From: DATLLJ01 sp035537875
GTDB taxonomy: Bacteria > Acidobacteriota > Vicinamibacteria > Vicinamibacterales > CAVVIG01
NCBI GenBank assembly: GCA_035537875.1
Contig: DATLLJ010000035.1
Coordinates: 32,619 to 96,618, forward strand
Direction: 5' to 3'
DNA length: 64,000 nucleotides
Positions 25,896 to 34,940 of this stretch are shown here, one piece after another. The notes beneath the pieces were generated by a model that ran no database searches, was not told the DNA's origin, and saw only the letters and a list, made by a program, of their open reading frames with translations. Each line of letters starts with the position of its first letter. Position 1 is the first letter of the stretch. The translations under genes and the position numbers were made by a program.

Positions 25896-27386
25896 TCACA
25901 CGTACTCGCGTTCCAGGCGCCGCGCGGACCGATACCGTGCGAACACCTCCTCGTCGCCCTCGAGACCGAGAATCGACCGGAGCCTCACTCCCCGGAAGGT
26001 ATGCATCATCATCTCTATCGCGTGCCGCAGCACGAACAAGGGACTGTGGGTGAACGCTGCGGGCATGTGGCGCACCTTCATCCACCGTTCGGCGCGCCAC
26101 CGGAGGAACTCGATTTCCGCGGCCGACAGATGCTCGCTGCGCACGACGGCTGTCGTGCCATCGTAATGACTCACATCATCGTCCACGATGAGGCCGCGCT
26201 CCCGGAACTGGCTCGTCATCGGCGTGCCGGGATACGGCGTCGGATGCTGGATGTACGGCCAGTCCACGTACCGGCGCGCAAAGTCGAGGTTTGCCTCGAT
26301 GGACTCCCGGGTATCGTCCGGATTGCCGACGATCAAGCCACCCACCACGTAGAGCCCGTGCCGATGGAGATGCTCGATCGCCTCGATGGTGGCGTTCTCC
26401 GTCACCCGTCCAGGGCCGCGGCTGGCATTCTTTGCGCGTGCCTTGAGGAACGCGAGATCCGCGTCGAGCACGTTCTCGATGCCGAGAAACACGTACCTGA
26501 AACGCGCGCGGCGCATCAGCGGGGCGAGCCTGGCGCCGTGCTGCGCCAGCGGTGATGTCATGGCCTGGACGACGTAGTCCACGTCGTTGAAACCGGCCTC
26601 GATGATCGCGCCGCACAGCGACTCGAACCGGCGGATATCGAGCGTGATGTTGTCATCGACGAGGAAAATCGACTTCGCGCCCCTTCCCCTCGCGTCGGCG
26701 ATGTCGGCCAGCACCCGCTCGAGAGGATAGGCGTGAAAGTTTCTTCCACGCATCTCGATGATCGAACAGAAGCTGCAGTCGAACGTGCAGCCCCGAGAGG
26801 TTTCCACCACGTCGACCTGACGGCCCAGAAGCGTGTACCCCCTCAGCACGCGGGCGCGTCGATTGGGCAGCCGCGGAGCCTCGGTCGCCAGGCGCGCGAT
26901 AGGCCGGTCAGGGTTGTGCGCGAGGCCCGCCGAAGTCCGGTACGTGAGACCCGCCACCCCTTCGACCGTCGATCGTGACTCGAGCGCCCGCAGCAGTTCG
27001 CACAACGTCTGCTCGCCCTCTCCCCGCACGATGTAGTCCACCTCGGAGCACGGCGAATACGCGAGCGGCGCAAGACTTGGATCGTACCCCCCGACCACGA
27101 TATGCGTGGAGGGCCGCAGGTCTCGAACGAGACGCGCGATCTTGAAGGCCGTCTGGCGTTGAAATGTCATGACAGACAGCCCCACCACGTCGGGCTGCAG
27201 CTCCTGCATCAGGCGGCTCACGGTCTGAGGCACGCGCGATTGAGCGAGCACGAGGTCGGCCACCGACACCTGATGGTGAGCGTCGACATTGCCGGCGAGC
27301 GACGCCAGTGCGCCATTTGGCATGCGCACGGCGACCGTGGGCATGTGCTCGAACGAGTCCGGCATCGAAAGCAGGAGCACGTTCAC
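25896..27386 (-). CDS. B12-binding-domain radical SAM protein
   Basis: A 496-residue enzyme. An N-terminal cobalamin-binding Rossmann domain covers about 1-170 (DVVGLSVMTFQRQT, IVVGGYDPSL, VDYIVRGEGE). The radical SAM core follows with the cluster motif CTFDCSFC (Cys200, Cys204, Cys207) and FLVDDNI and YVFLGIEN. The C-terminal 100 residues form a helical domain (FLRWRAERWMK). Members methylate or rearrange unactivated carbons, for example in hopanoid, lipid or natural-product synthesis. The substrate is not evident from the context, which is divergent from malate synthase. Confidence 0.9.
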   Translation of the reverse strand: MNVLLLSMPDSFEHMPTVAVRMPNGALASLAGNVDAHHQVSVADLVLAQSRVPQTVSRLMQELQPDVVGLSVMTFQRQTAFKIARLVRDLRPSTHIVVGGYDPSLAPLAYSPCSEVDYIVRGEGEQTLCELLRALESRSTVEGVAGLTYRTSAGLAHNPDRPIARLATEAPRLPNRRARVLRGYTLLGRQVDVVETSRGCTFDCSFCSIIEMRGRNFHAYPLERVLADIADARGRGAKSIFLVDDNITLDIRRFESLCGAIIEAGFNDVDYVVQAMTSPLAQHGARLAPLMRRARFRYVFLGIENVLDADLAFLKARAKNASRGPGRVTENATIEAIEHLHRHGLYVVGGLIVGNPDDTRESIEANLDFARRYVDWPYIQHPTPYPGTPMTSQFRERGLIVDDDVSHYDGTTAVVRSEHLSAAEIEFLRWRAERWMKVRHMPAAFTHSPLFVLRHAIEMMMHTFRGVRLRSILGLEGDEEVFARYRSARRLEREYV

Positions 27387-27493
27387 AGCGCCATTGTGCC
27401 ACCAACGGAAGGTTTGGGAGCCAGCCGATGGGGAACCGTGTAAAGTATCGGACCGTCGGGCACTCGAGCTACTTGAAGCAGCGAGGTTTGAAG

Positions 27494-29386
27494 ATGAGCT
27501 CGCGAACGCTGGAGATCCGCGGCAATCTCGAGAAGACGTACGAGGACCTGTTCACGCCGGAGGCGGTCGCCGCGCTCGAGGCGCTGGCCGGGCTGGACGC
27601 CGATCGCAAAGCGATCATGACCGCCCGCATCCACCGGCGCGCCGCGCGGGCCCGAGACAGGCAACCCATCACCTTTCTCGACCCTGAATCATCCATCCCC
27701 CGAACGGGCCTACGGGTCAAAGACGCTCGAAGCGGCAACTTCGTCGGCAGCGAGATCCCCCGCGACCTCGAGCGCCAGTGGATTCAGGGCACCGGGCCGG
27801 CGGCCAGGCCTCATGCGCCTGTGGATCAAAGCATCCGCAACATCGCGTACGCCCTGCTGTCGGGTGCTGATGGCTGGATGTTCGACGGCGAAGACGCGTT
27901 GGGACAGATATCGACCATGTCGTTGGACAACCAGCGAAACCTGGCCCTGGCCATCCGGCGGGACCCGATCTTCATGACGGTCGCTGAACGCGTCGCTTCT
28001 GAAATGAACAAGTGGGCCCGCGAGTTCTTTGGGCGACCGATCATCGATGACTGGGTCAAGCAGTTGGATTTCACGACGAAGATCTTCCGGGCGCGCGGGC
28101 TCCACCTCGACGACCGTCACGTGCGGCATGCCGGCGGCGCGGGCTTCTCGGCCTCCATCGTCGATGCCACCCTCTACATCGTCCACAACCATCGGCCGCT
28201 CAGGAACGCTGGAGCGTCGCTGGTCCTGTATCTGCCGAAGATTCAGACGGCCGAAGAAGCAGCGCTCTGGAAAGACATCCTCGAAGCGCTCGAGCAGCAT
28301 CGTGGCCTTCCGAGCGGTTCGATCAAGGCGTACGTGCTCGTCGAGCAGCTCGAGGCGTGTTTTCAGCTGATGGAAATTCGCGCCGCGCTCGGCACGCATT
28401 TCGTCGGCTTCAACACGGGCCGCTGGGACTACATCAACAGCGTCTCGGACGCCATGGCTTGGGACGCCGCGTTCGTCAACCCCAACATCGACGCGGTCAC
28501 GATGACGTACGGTTACATGCGGAACTACGAGGATCGGGTCAGGCGCGCGGTCAACACGCCCGACCGGGACGGACGCTACGCGCTATGGCAGGGCGGGATG
28601 GAACCGAACATCCCGGTCGGATCGGAAGCGGGCGTCGCAAACGGCATGAAACGGGCCGTCAGCGGGGCCGAACGCGAGCAGCGCGAAGGCGCGAGCGGCA
28701 AGTGGGTCGCCCATTGGAAGATGGTTCACATCGTGCGGCCGGTGTGGGAAAAAGCGGGCGAGAACAATCAACTGGGCAGGCAGTTCCCCCGCCTGACCTT
28801 CACCGCTGCCGATGCTGCCGGCCTCACGCTCATCGAATCGGCGCCCCGGACAATCCGCGGCGCCCGCGACCTGTTCAGCGTGGCCCTTCAGTACGGCAAC
28901 GCCTTTCTGCAGGGTCTTCAGGCGGCCGCGCTCAAGCCCGCCGATTTCTTCGGCAACGACGACGTGCTCTATCTGATGGAGGATATGGCGACCGGTGAAA
29001 TTCGACTCAGCATTCTGTGGGAATGGCTGCACAAGGGGGCATTGCTGACGGAAGCCGACGAGCAGAGCCACATGAAAGCAGGCGATCGGGTGACGGTCGA
29101 TCTGTATCAGCGGCTCCTTGCCGAAGAGTACGAGAAGCTGCGTCAAGCCAGCAATCGGGACGTCCACGACATCTCGAAAGCTACCACGCTGCCGATTGCG
29201 CGTGAGATCGTCGAGACATACGTCCTCGACGCCTCGAAGCTGCCCTGGTACATCGACCTGCTCAACATCAACCTCGGCGACACCGACCTTCTCGAGGCGA
29301 GGAGGCGCATCCGGCTGCTCACCGATGCGTTTCACAAAGACGGCACGAGGATTACGGAGAACCTCGACTTCGCAAAGGCCAGTTGA
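27494..29386 (+). CDS. aceB: malate synthase A-like enzyme
   Basis: The chosen start is ATG 27494 (GAGG 10 bp upstream); an in-frame extension upstream runs into the divergent radical SAM gene and is not protein-like. The 630-residue product has the malate synthase signatures: DGWMFDGEDALGQ around 126-137, GFNTGRWDYINS near 310, and LYLMEDMATGEIRLSILWEW near 490-510, where the catalytic Asp sits. The enzyme condenses glyoxylate with acetyl-CoA in the glyoxylate cycle. It is about 100 residues longer than the E. coli enzyme. No isocitrate lyase gene lies in the window. It could also belong to a malate-synthase-like sister family. Confidence 0.85.
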   Translation: MSSRTLEIRGNLEKTYEDLFTPEAVAALEALAGLDADRKAIMTARIHRRAARARDRQPITFLDPESSIPRTGLRVKDARSGNFVGSEIPRDLERQWIQGTGPAARPHAPVDQSIRNIAYALLSGADGWMFDGEDALGQISTMSLDNQRNLALAIRRDPIFMTVAERVASEMNKWAREFFGRPIIDDWVKQLDFTTKIFRARGLHLDDRHVRHAGGAGFSASIVDATLYIVHNHRPLRNAGASLVLYLPKIQTAEEAALWKDILEALEQHRGLPSGSIKAYVLVEQLEACFQLMEIRAALGTHFVGFNTGRWDYINSVSDAMAWDAAFVNPNIDAVTMTYGYMRNYEDRVRRAVNTPDRDGRYALWQGGMEPNIPVGSEAGVANGMKRAVSGAEREQREGASGKWVAHWKMVHIVRPVWEKAGENNQLGRQFPRLTFTAADAAGLTLIESAPRTIRGARDLFSVALQYGNAFLQGLQAAALKPADFFGNDDVLYLMEDMATGEIRLSILWEWLHKGALLTEADEQSHMKAGDRVTVDLYQRLLAEEYEKLRQASNRDVHDISKATTLPIAREIVETYVLDASKLPWYIDLLNINLGDTDLLEARRRIRLLTDAFHKDGTRITENLDFAKAS

Positions 29387-29396
29387 GAGCGAATCG

Positions 29397-29792
29397 TTAC
29401 CGGGGCCGCTTCATCACAACGGCGTTCCCTTGCGGCGTCGACAACATGAGCCCCGTTGTCTCCCACCCGTTCGTGCCGGCGGCGTTCAGCGCGGCGGTCG
29501 CGTCCGAGCCGGCCGGAATGGCCAGGATCTGATACTCCCACTGCTGCGCCACGACTCGCGCGTCTACCACCGTTCTCGGGCCCAGTTCCACACGGATGGG
29601 CGCAACGTCCGAGGCGACTCCCTGGATAGTGACAGGGACTGCCTCGTCCCTCTCGCGGTTCCCGATCAACACGCGCGCTTGAGTCGGTTGCCCGGGTGTC
29701 AGGGTCCCTTCCTGGGCAAACGCGTCCGGCAGTAAGACCGCGCTCGCGAAAGCCATGGCTGCAACCGCCACATACGACAGAGTCTTGCGCAT
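29397..29792 (-). CDS. small secreted protein of unknown function
   Basis: The start ATG 29792 is favoured by GGGAGG at good spacing over an upstream ATG at 29810. The roughly 131-residue product has a signal peptide cut near DAFAQE. The mature part holds a beta-rich segment (ARVLIGNRERDEAVPV) and ends with WEYQILAIPAG, ALNAAGTNGWETTG and AVVMKRPR, a pattern close to DUF4177-like short domains in which a strand, a helix and NGWE recur. Function is unknown. It lies convergent with malate synthase, 10 bp apart. Confidence 0.75.
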   Translation of the reverse strand: MRKTLSYVAVAAMAFASAVLLPDAFAQEGTLTPGQPTQARVLIGNRERDEAVPVTIQGVASDVAPIRVELGPRTVVDARVVAQQWEYQILAIPAGSDATAALNAAGTNGWETTGLMLSTPQGNAVVMKRPR

Positions 29793-29822
29793 CGTCTTCC
29801 TCCCGATCAATGGTGGGTTCGC

Positions 29823-30264
29823 TTACGGATGGCCGATGAACACCGCCTGTCGAACGAAGCGGTGTTGTTCGAGCACATCGAGCACGAATTGAGCGACTTC
29901 CTTCCTCGATATCCCGCGCAGCGTGACGCCTTCGACTTCAACGACAGCCTGCGGGGTCCGCTTGGAGTCCGCGCGCGGAATATAGCCGGTCGCACAATCG
30001 TCCAAGCGTCGATTCCGAAAACAGCGTCGTCTGCCGCACGTTGCCGGCGCCGATCGCGTAGAAGACCGCTTCCCGACCCTCGACTGCCCGCTAGACGGCA
30101 TCGGAATCGAGGGCGTTGCCCCGCACCACGCTGACGCGGCCGGCGAGGTCGTCCAGTTTCTCCGGCGTGCGCGCCAGCCCTCGGACCTCATGGCCCCGGG
30201 ATAATGCCTCCTCGACGATCAGCCTGCCGACCGATCCGGTCGCCCCCAGGACGAGTATTCGCAT
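29823..30264 (-). pseudogene. decayed NAD(P)-binding (SDR a5/NmrA-like) oxidoreductase
   Basis: From ATG 30264 it reads MRILVLGATGSVGRLIVEEAL, the GxxGxxG nucleotide motif, and EVRGLARTPEKL, then meets a TAG at 30093-30091. The same frame continues as RAVEGREAVFYAIGAGNVRQ and SEST to about 30005, where homology jumps frame to ATGYIPRADSK and ISRKEVAQFVLDVLEQHRF, ending at 29823. Only about 147 codons remain of the usual 205-215, so a central block of about 60-70 codons is missing. One stop, one deletion and one frame change make it non-functional. Confidence 0.75.
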
Positions 30265-30367
30265 GACAATCAGCCTCCGTGAACGGGCCGGTCGAAAGGG
30301 CTGAAGAGCGGACTCGTGAGCGCCGAAATAGGAGGTTGGCGCCCCCCGCCGGTGCAAGGAGCCTCAG

Positions 30368-30847
30368 ATGTGGAATAAGCCAGGATCGTCCGCCAGCGAC
30401 ACACCCCAACAGCCCGGCAGCAACGTTCCTGCCACAGGGGGGCGAATGCCCGATGAGCGGCGAACGGTCGCCTGGGTCGGCAAATCCGTTATTTTCCGTG
30501 GCGATCTCATCAGCGCCGAAGACATGACCATCGACGGGCGAATCGAGGGGACCATCGAGGTCCGCGACCATCATTTGACCATCGGGCCGAACGCCAGCAT
30601 CGAGGCAGATGTTGTCGCAAAACAGGTCACTATCTTCGGGAAGGTCAACGGGAGCGTCACCGGGAACGAGAAGGTCGAAATCCGAATCGGGGCGTCGGTC
30701 GAGGCGGACGTAGCCTGCTCGGTGCTCGCGATCCAGGAAGGCGCGCATTTCAGCGGCAAAGTCGCGATGCAATCGCCTCGCTCGCAGACCGATCAGGCCG
30801 ACGGCAGCGAGCCTGCGAAGAACCGGTCAGCGTCCTCTACTTCCTAG
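30368..30847 (+). CDS. bactofilin
   Basis: A 159-residue protein (AAGGAG before ATG 30368). Residues of about 35-130 form the right-handed beta-helix of bactofilins: VGKSVIFRGDLISAED, IDGRIEGTIEV, LTIGPNASIEADVVAK, VNGSVTGNEKVEIR and GASVEADVACSVLAI. Flanking tails are unstructured and rich in Ser, Pro and Gln. Bactofilins polymerise without nucleotide and position cell-wall or polarity factors. No peptidase or other usual bactofilin partner is next to it. Confidence 0.92.
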   Translation: MWNKPGSSASDTPQQPGSNVPATGGRMPDERRTVAWVGKSVIFRGDLISAEDMTIDGRIEGTIEVRDHHLTIGPNASIEADVVAKQVTIFGKVNGSVTGNEKVEIRIGASVEADVACSVLAIQEGAHFSGKVAMQSPRSQTDQADGSEPAKNRSASSTS

Positions 30848-30974
30848 ACCAGAGCAGTTCTCAGTTCCTTGGCGGGGCGGCGTGGCTCCGTCGCGAACTG
30901 TATCAAAACGGATAACGCCTTGGGCTGCCGGCGAAGCAGCGAACCTCGTTGGCCCCGGACCCGTATCTACCAAT

Positions 30975-31166
30975 GTGACCAAGTTTCTGCTCTGGTGCAT
31001 CCTGCTCGTGCTGTGCTGGCCGCTCGCCCTCCTGGCGCTTATCGTCTACCCGATCGTGTGGATCGCCCTGATTCCCTTTCGGCTGGTCGGAATCGCCGTC
31101 GACAGCGTCCTGGGCCTGCTGCGCGGTGTGGTGATGCTCCCGGCCAGGCTGCTCCGCGGAGTGTGA
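30975..31166 (+). CDS. small two-helix membrane protein
   Basis: The chosen start is GTG 30975, immediately before a fully hydrophobic sequence; the frame is open back to 30882 but that part is not hydrophobic. The 63-residue product consists of KFLLWCILLVLCWPLALLA, a short turn, YPIVWIALIPFRLVG and an amphipathic tail VDSVLGLLRGVVMLPARLLRGV. It is a plausible membrane-anchored peptide of unknown function, commonly seen in acidobacteria. Its start is uncertain. Confidence 0.6.
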   Translation: MTKFLLWCILLVLCWPLALLALIVYPIVWIALIPFRLVGIAVDSVLGLLRGVVMLPARLLRGV

Positions 31167-31172
31167 GCCGCC

Positions 31173-32300
31173 CTACAGGTCGAGGGACGCCGGGTAGAAC
31201 ACCTCCTCGAGCGACAACCGCCGCTTCGTGAGCCCCTGCTCGAACGAGAACTGCGTCAGGGCGTCGAGCATCGCCCGGTTGGCTTTGACGCCGTACGGAT
31301 AGGGATCGATGTCGAGCACTTCGCGATGCGCGCCCGGCAGCAAGTCCAGGTCGAAGTAGATCGAAGCAAATTCCCGTCCGGGCAGCTGCACCAGATCCTT
31401 CGCCGCGCCGAACGCCTTGTAGACATTGAGCGCCGCCCACGGATGCTCCTCGAGCACGCGGCGCTGGAAGACCACGCAGTGATTGGCCGGATAGAAGCCG
31501 GTCTTCTTGTAGTACCTGGCCCCCTCGGCGACCTGGTCGCGGAACAGCAGCCGCACCTCGGAACGCTTGCTCAAATCCACGCGGCTGCGGTCCACGAGAT
31601 TGACGTCCGTCAAATAGAGAAGCGACGCGTCGACCCTGCCGTCGAGCAGCATCGTGCCGATGTTATCGGGGGGCTCGATGCGCTGGAACTTGAGGCCCGC
31701 CGGCGGCTGGAATCCCGTGGCGCCTCCGTGGCTGAGCTCCTCCGTGCGTTCCATGTACCAGTCCATGTCGAACGCCGTCACGCCGAATTCGTGCTGCAGC
31801 ACTCCTCTGCTCCAGAGAGCAGACGTCTGTTGGTACTCGGGCACTGCGACGCGCTTCCCTTTCAGGTCCTGGGGCTTCTCGATACCCCGGTCGGTTCGGA
31901 CGAGAATGCCGGTGTGAGGGAACCCGCGCAACGTGAAAATCGGCAGCGCCACCCAACGCGTGTCTCCTTGTGAGATCGCGATGAGGAGCGACGACCACGA
32001 CATTTCCGAGATGTCGAATTCGGAGAAGCGCAGCTGCCGCCAGAACATCTCGGAGGGGTGGATCGTGCTGACCGCGAGGGTGATGCCGTCCGGCTTGACC
32101 CGGCCGTCCCGGAGGGGCAGCGTGCGAGCATTGTCGGAGACGCACATGCTCAGGTGAATGTCGCCTGCATGGGAAGGCGAGGCCTGCGTCGCCGGTGCCA
32201 CCGATTGAGCTGCAGCCGACACCCCCGCCGGCACGGAGGCCAGCAGCGAGCCGGCGCCCGCCGTGTAAAGCCAGTCCCTTCGTGACATCCGGGTTCGCAT
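31173..32300 (-). CDS. Tat-exported substrate-binding protein, 4,5-dihydroxyphthalate-decarboxylase-like
   Basis: A 375-residue protein with a twin-arginine signal (SRRDWLYTAGAGSLLAS) and a mature type-2 periplasmic-binding fold: IHLSMCVSDNARTLPLRDG, FSEFDISEMSWSSLLIAI, GILVRTDRGIEKPQDLKG and KRVAVPEYQQTSALW. Such sequences are often annotated as 4,5-dihydroxyphthalate decarboxylase but are probably binding proteins; I favour binding of an aromatic or carboxylate ligand. It is divergent, 145 bp away, from the one-carbon methyl-transfer genes and could feed them a substrate. No permease is adjacent. Confidence 0.75.
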   Translation of the reverse strand: MRTRMSRRDWLYTAGAGSLLASVPAGVSAAAQSVAPATQASPSHAGDIHLSMCVSDNARTLPLRDGRVKPDGITLAVSTIHPSEMFWRQLRFSEFDISEMSWSSLLIAISQGDTRWVALPIFTLRGFPHTGILVRTDRGIEKPQDLKGKRVAVPEYQQTSALWSRGVLQHEFGVTAFDMDWYMERTEELSHGGATGFQPPAGLKFQRIEPPDNIGTMLLDGRVDASLLYLTDVNLVDRSRVDLSKRSEVRLLFRDQVAEGARYYKKTGFYPANHCVVFQRRVLEEHPWAALNVYKAFGAAKDLVQLPGREFASIYFDLDLLPGAHREVLDIDPYPYGVKANRAMLDALTQFSFEQGLTKRRLSLEEVFYPASLDL

Positions 32301-32445
32301 TTGCCTACCTCCCCTTTAACGAATAATGCTCGCGCCATAGTAGATCAGTCGATGCCCGGCGCCTAGCCTCGACGTCGACCGGAAATCCGTGGAGTTCGGC
32401 TTGCACAACCGGGCCAGCAGCACGATACTCCCGCTAGCGCAAACG

Positions 32446-33933
32446 ATGATCGTCCACTTCAACCAGAACCTGCAGGCCAGGCGCACCGGCACCGAGGGTT
32501 CGGGCGAGACATTCGCCCAGCTGACCGGCCGCGTCGTCGAGTCCCTCACGACCCTGCTGCAGCAGGGGGAGGTGGACGCCCGCACCTGGTCAACCCTGCG
32601 CATTCACCTCGACTGGATTCAGTACCGCGAGAACTTTCGCGACCCAGTCATGGTTCGGCGCGCGGTTGACCCGGCTGGACGACCGCTGGCGCTCGCGGAG
32701 GTGGCCATCGACCTGCGTCAGGTGACCCCTGACGGGCTGGCCCCGATGCTGGCCGAAGCGCAACGCGGGCTTCGAGGCCGTCCGGCGCCGACAGGCGAGC
32801 CCGGCCCTCTGCCGCTCGGGGACTTCAGCCCGCTGCGTGAAAGCCCGATCTGGGCGTTCAATCGGCTCTTCTGGCAGCGGCTGGCGGACTGGGAGGCGGT
32901 ATCGGGGCGACCATTCGATGCGGCGCTTCCAGGAGGGACGTCGGACGGGAATCATCCACAAGCCATCGCCGACTCGGTGGGCGACTTCTGGACGTTGCTC
33001 CGCGACCTCGAAGCACGCAGTCAGCTTCCGGCAGAGATCTTCTGCGTGGAAGTGGGCGTGGGGTCCGGCACCCGCGCGCGGCTCTGGCTCGATCGATTCA
33101 AGGCGCTCGACGAGCACTGCGGCAGTGCGTACTACCCGCGATTGAGGATGCTGCTCGGCGACTATTCGCCGAGGACGCTCGATGCGGCCCTCGAAGCCAT
33201 GGGTCCGCACGCCCCCCTCGTCAGCGTCGTCGCGATCGACGCCCTCAATCCGCTGAAGACGCTGTCGTTCCTCCGGTTCAAGGCGCTCTACGTCCACCTC
33301 ACGAACGTGTACGACAACCTGCCGTTCGACGAGCTGGTCCGTCGCGACGGCCGGCTGTATGTGATTGAGGCGCGTCCGTACGTGAGCTCGGCGACGGCGC
33401 GACACCTGTCGACGGAACTCGGCGTCTCGCGCGATGACCTCCCGGGCCTCGCACAGCGGCTGCTGGACGGTGGACCGCAGGCCTTCGACGATCCCCGCCG
33501 CGGGATGCTGCTCTGGCGCTGTCTCTGGTCGGGCCTTCGTCTCGAAGAGCGCCTTCGAGCTGTCGAGGACGGGGACGAAGGGCACGTGCCGCAAGGGTTG
33601 ACGCGCGTGCACCTCGACGACCTGCTGAACGAGGCGCCCTACGACGTTCGGTTTCAGGTTTCACGAGGCGCGGCCGAAAGCTTCGCCAACACCTTGCCGC
33701 TGTTGCATCCGCGCGGGTACCTGCAGGTTCAGGATATCTTCGTCCCGGCCATGGAGGACTATCGCCAGGGGTTCAGGGGCCCGGGCAAACTCGACGGCGC
33801 GGTCGTCGTCTGGGTCAACGGGCCGCTGCTGCGCACGGTGGGCGCGCGGGCCGGTTACGACGTGCACTTCGCGCCCTTCCGCTACCGCCCGGGATCGAAG
33901 ACGACCACGCTCTTCACGACGCAGCGCGATTGA
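32446..33933 (+). CDS. MidA-like class I SAM-dependent methyltransferase
   Basis: The likely start is ATG 32446; the frame is open 19 codons further upstream. The 495-residue protein has the glycine-rich methyltransferase motif FCVEVGVGSGTRARLWLDRF near 217-236, followed by YYPRLRMLLGDYSPRTL, VSVVAIDALNP and VHLTNVYDNLPFDELV. The long helical regions around the SAM domain and the GYLQVQDIFVP segment fit the MidA/PF02636 group, which methylates proteins. It is the first gene of a tight run; the next start lies 5 bp after its stop. Its own substrate is unknown. Confidence 0.7.
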   Translation: MIVHFNQNLQARRTGTEGSGETFAQLTGRVVESLTTLLQQGEVDARTWSTLRIHLDWIQYRENFRDPVMVRRAVDPAGRPLALAEVAIDLRQVTPDGLAPMLAEAQRGLRGRPAPTGEPGPLPLGDFSPLRESPIWAFNRLFWQRLADWEAVSGRPFDAALPGGTSDGNHPQAIADSVGDFWTLLRDLEARSQLPAEIFCVEVGVGSGTRARLWLDRFKALDEHCGSAYYPRLRMLLGDYSPRTLDAALEAMGPHAPLVSVVAIDALNPLKTLSFLRFKALYVHLTNVYDNLPFDELVRRDGRLYVIEARPYVSSATARHLSTELGVSRDDLPGLAQRLLDGGPQAFDDPRRGMLLWRCLWSGLRLEERLRAVEDGDEGHVPQGLTRVHLDDLLNEAPYDVRFQVSRGAAESFANTLPLLHPRGYLQVQDIFVPAMEDYRQGFRGPGKLDGAVVVWVNGPLLRTVGARAGYDVHFAPFRYRPGSKTTTLFTTQRD

Positions 33934-33938
33934 CGATT

Positions 33939-34940
33939 ATGAGCCTACCCCCACTCCCCACCACCGTGACCGGCAGCTACTCGATGCCCGAGTGGCTGAA
34001 GCGGGCGAAGAACGATTACCTGCAGCGGCGCGTGAGCCGCCACGACCTGGAGGAGATGCACGACGCCGTCCGCAAGGGCGCGATCAAGGACCAGGAAGTG
34101 GCCGGCGTGGACGTCATCTCAGACGGCGAACTGCAGCGGGACAACATGATCGACTACTTCGCCGAACGTCTGCCTGGCGTGCAGATCGATCTGGGCTCCA
34201 AGCGCTTCTACTACGATTTCTACGACAGCGCGGTCCGGTCGAAGCTGGCCACCGGCGCGCTCGGCCTGGTCGAAGACGCCCGATTCCTGCGCCGATTCAC
34301 CGATCGGCCTACGAAGGTGACGATTTCCGGTCCGCATACTCTCGTCAAGCGTATTCAGAACCAGTACTACCCTTCGGAAGAAGCCTTCGCGCTGGAACTG
34401 GCGCGCGTCCTGAACCTGGAGCTGCGTGAGCTGGCGCGAGCCGGCGTGACCGACCTGCAGATCGACGAGCCCTACTATTCTGGTTTTCCCGAGGATCTGC
34501 CGTGGGCCGTCCGCGCCGTCAACGCGATGGTGGATTCGGTGGACGCTCATCTCACGCTCCACATCTGTTACGGCAACCGGTACGGAAAGCCGTCTTGGGA
34601 AGGCAGCTACCGGTACCTCTTTCCGACGATAGGCGAGGCCAAGGTGCACGCGATCTCGCTCGAGTTCGCACGGCGCGGCGACGAGGACCTGCAGCTGTTC
34701 GAGCAGTTCAACGTGCCCTTCAAGGTCGGCCTCGGCGTCATCGACGTCAAGACTCACGACGTGGAGCCTGCGGCCGTCGTCGGCGACCGAATCCGCCGCG
34801 CGCTCAAGATTCTTCCGGCCGAACGCCTCATCATCAATCCCGACTGCGGGCTCGTGCATCTGCCCCGCGAGGTGGCGTTCATGAAGTTGTGCGCGATGGT
34901 GGAAGGCACGCGGCTCGTGCGGCAGGAGCTTGCCCGGTGA
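33939..34940 (+). CDS. MetE C-terminal-type (cobalamin-independent methionine synthase fold) methyltransferase
   Basis: About 333 residues from ATG 33939; an in-frame TTG at 33930 would overlap the previous stop. It shows only the catalytic TIM barrel of MetE: TTVTGSYSMPEWL, SDGELQRDNMIDYF, TISGPHTLVKRI, DLQIDEPYYSGFP, HICYGNRYG and IINPDCGLVHLP, with the zinc-site His, Cys and Cys in HxC and DCG. The family moves a methyl from methyl-folate or methylcobamide to a thiol. It lacks the MetE N-terminal domain. Its stop overlaps the MetF start (GTGA). Confidence 0.85.
   Translation: MSLPPLPTTVTGSYSMPEWLKRAKNDYLQRRVSRHDLEEMHDAVRKGAIKDQEVAGVDVISDGELQRDNMIDYFAERLPGVQIDLGSKRFYYDFYDSAVRSKLATGALGLVEDARFLRRFTDRPTKVTISGPHTLVKRIQNQYYPSEEAFALELARVLNLELRELARAGVTDLQIDEPYYSGFPEDLPWAVRAVNAMVDSVDAHLTLHICYGNRYGKPSWEGSYRYLFPTIGEAKVHAISLEFARRGDEDLQLFEQFNVPFKVGLGVIDVKTHDVEPAAVVGDRIRRALKILPAERLIINPDCGLVHLPREVAFMKLCAMVEGTRLVRQELAR

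Noticed and set aside
27308..27493. N-terminal extension of malate synthase
   Set aside because: It overlaps the coding start of the radical SAM gene on the other strand and has no family similarity.
30091..30093. TAG in the NAD(P)-binding gene as a recoded codon
   Set aside because: The gene also lacks a central block and changes frame, so recoding would not restore a product.
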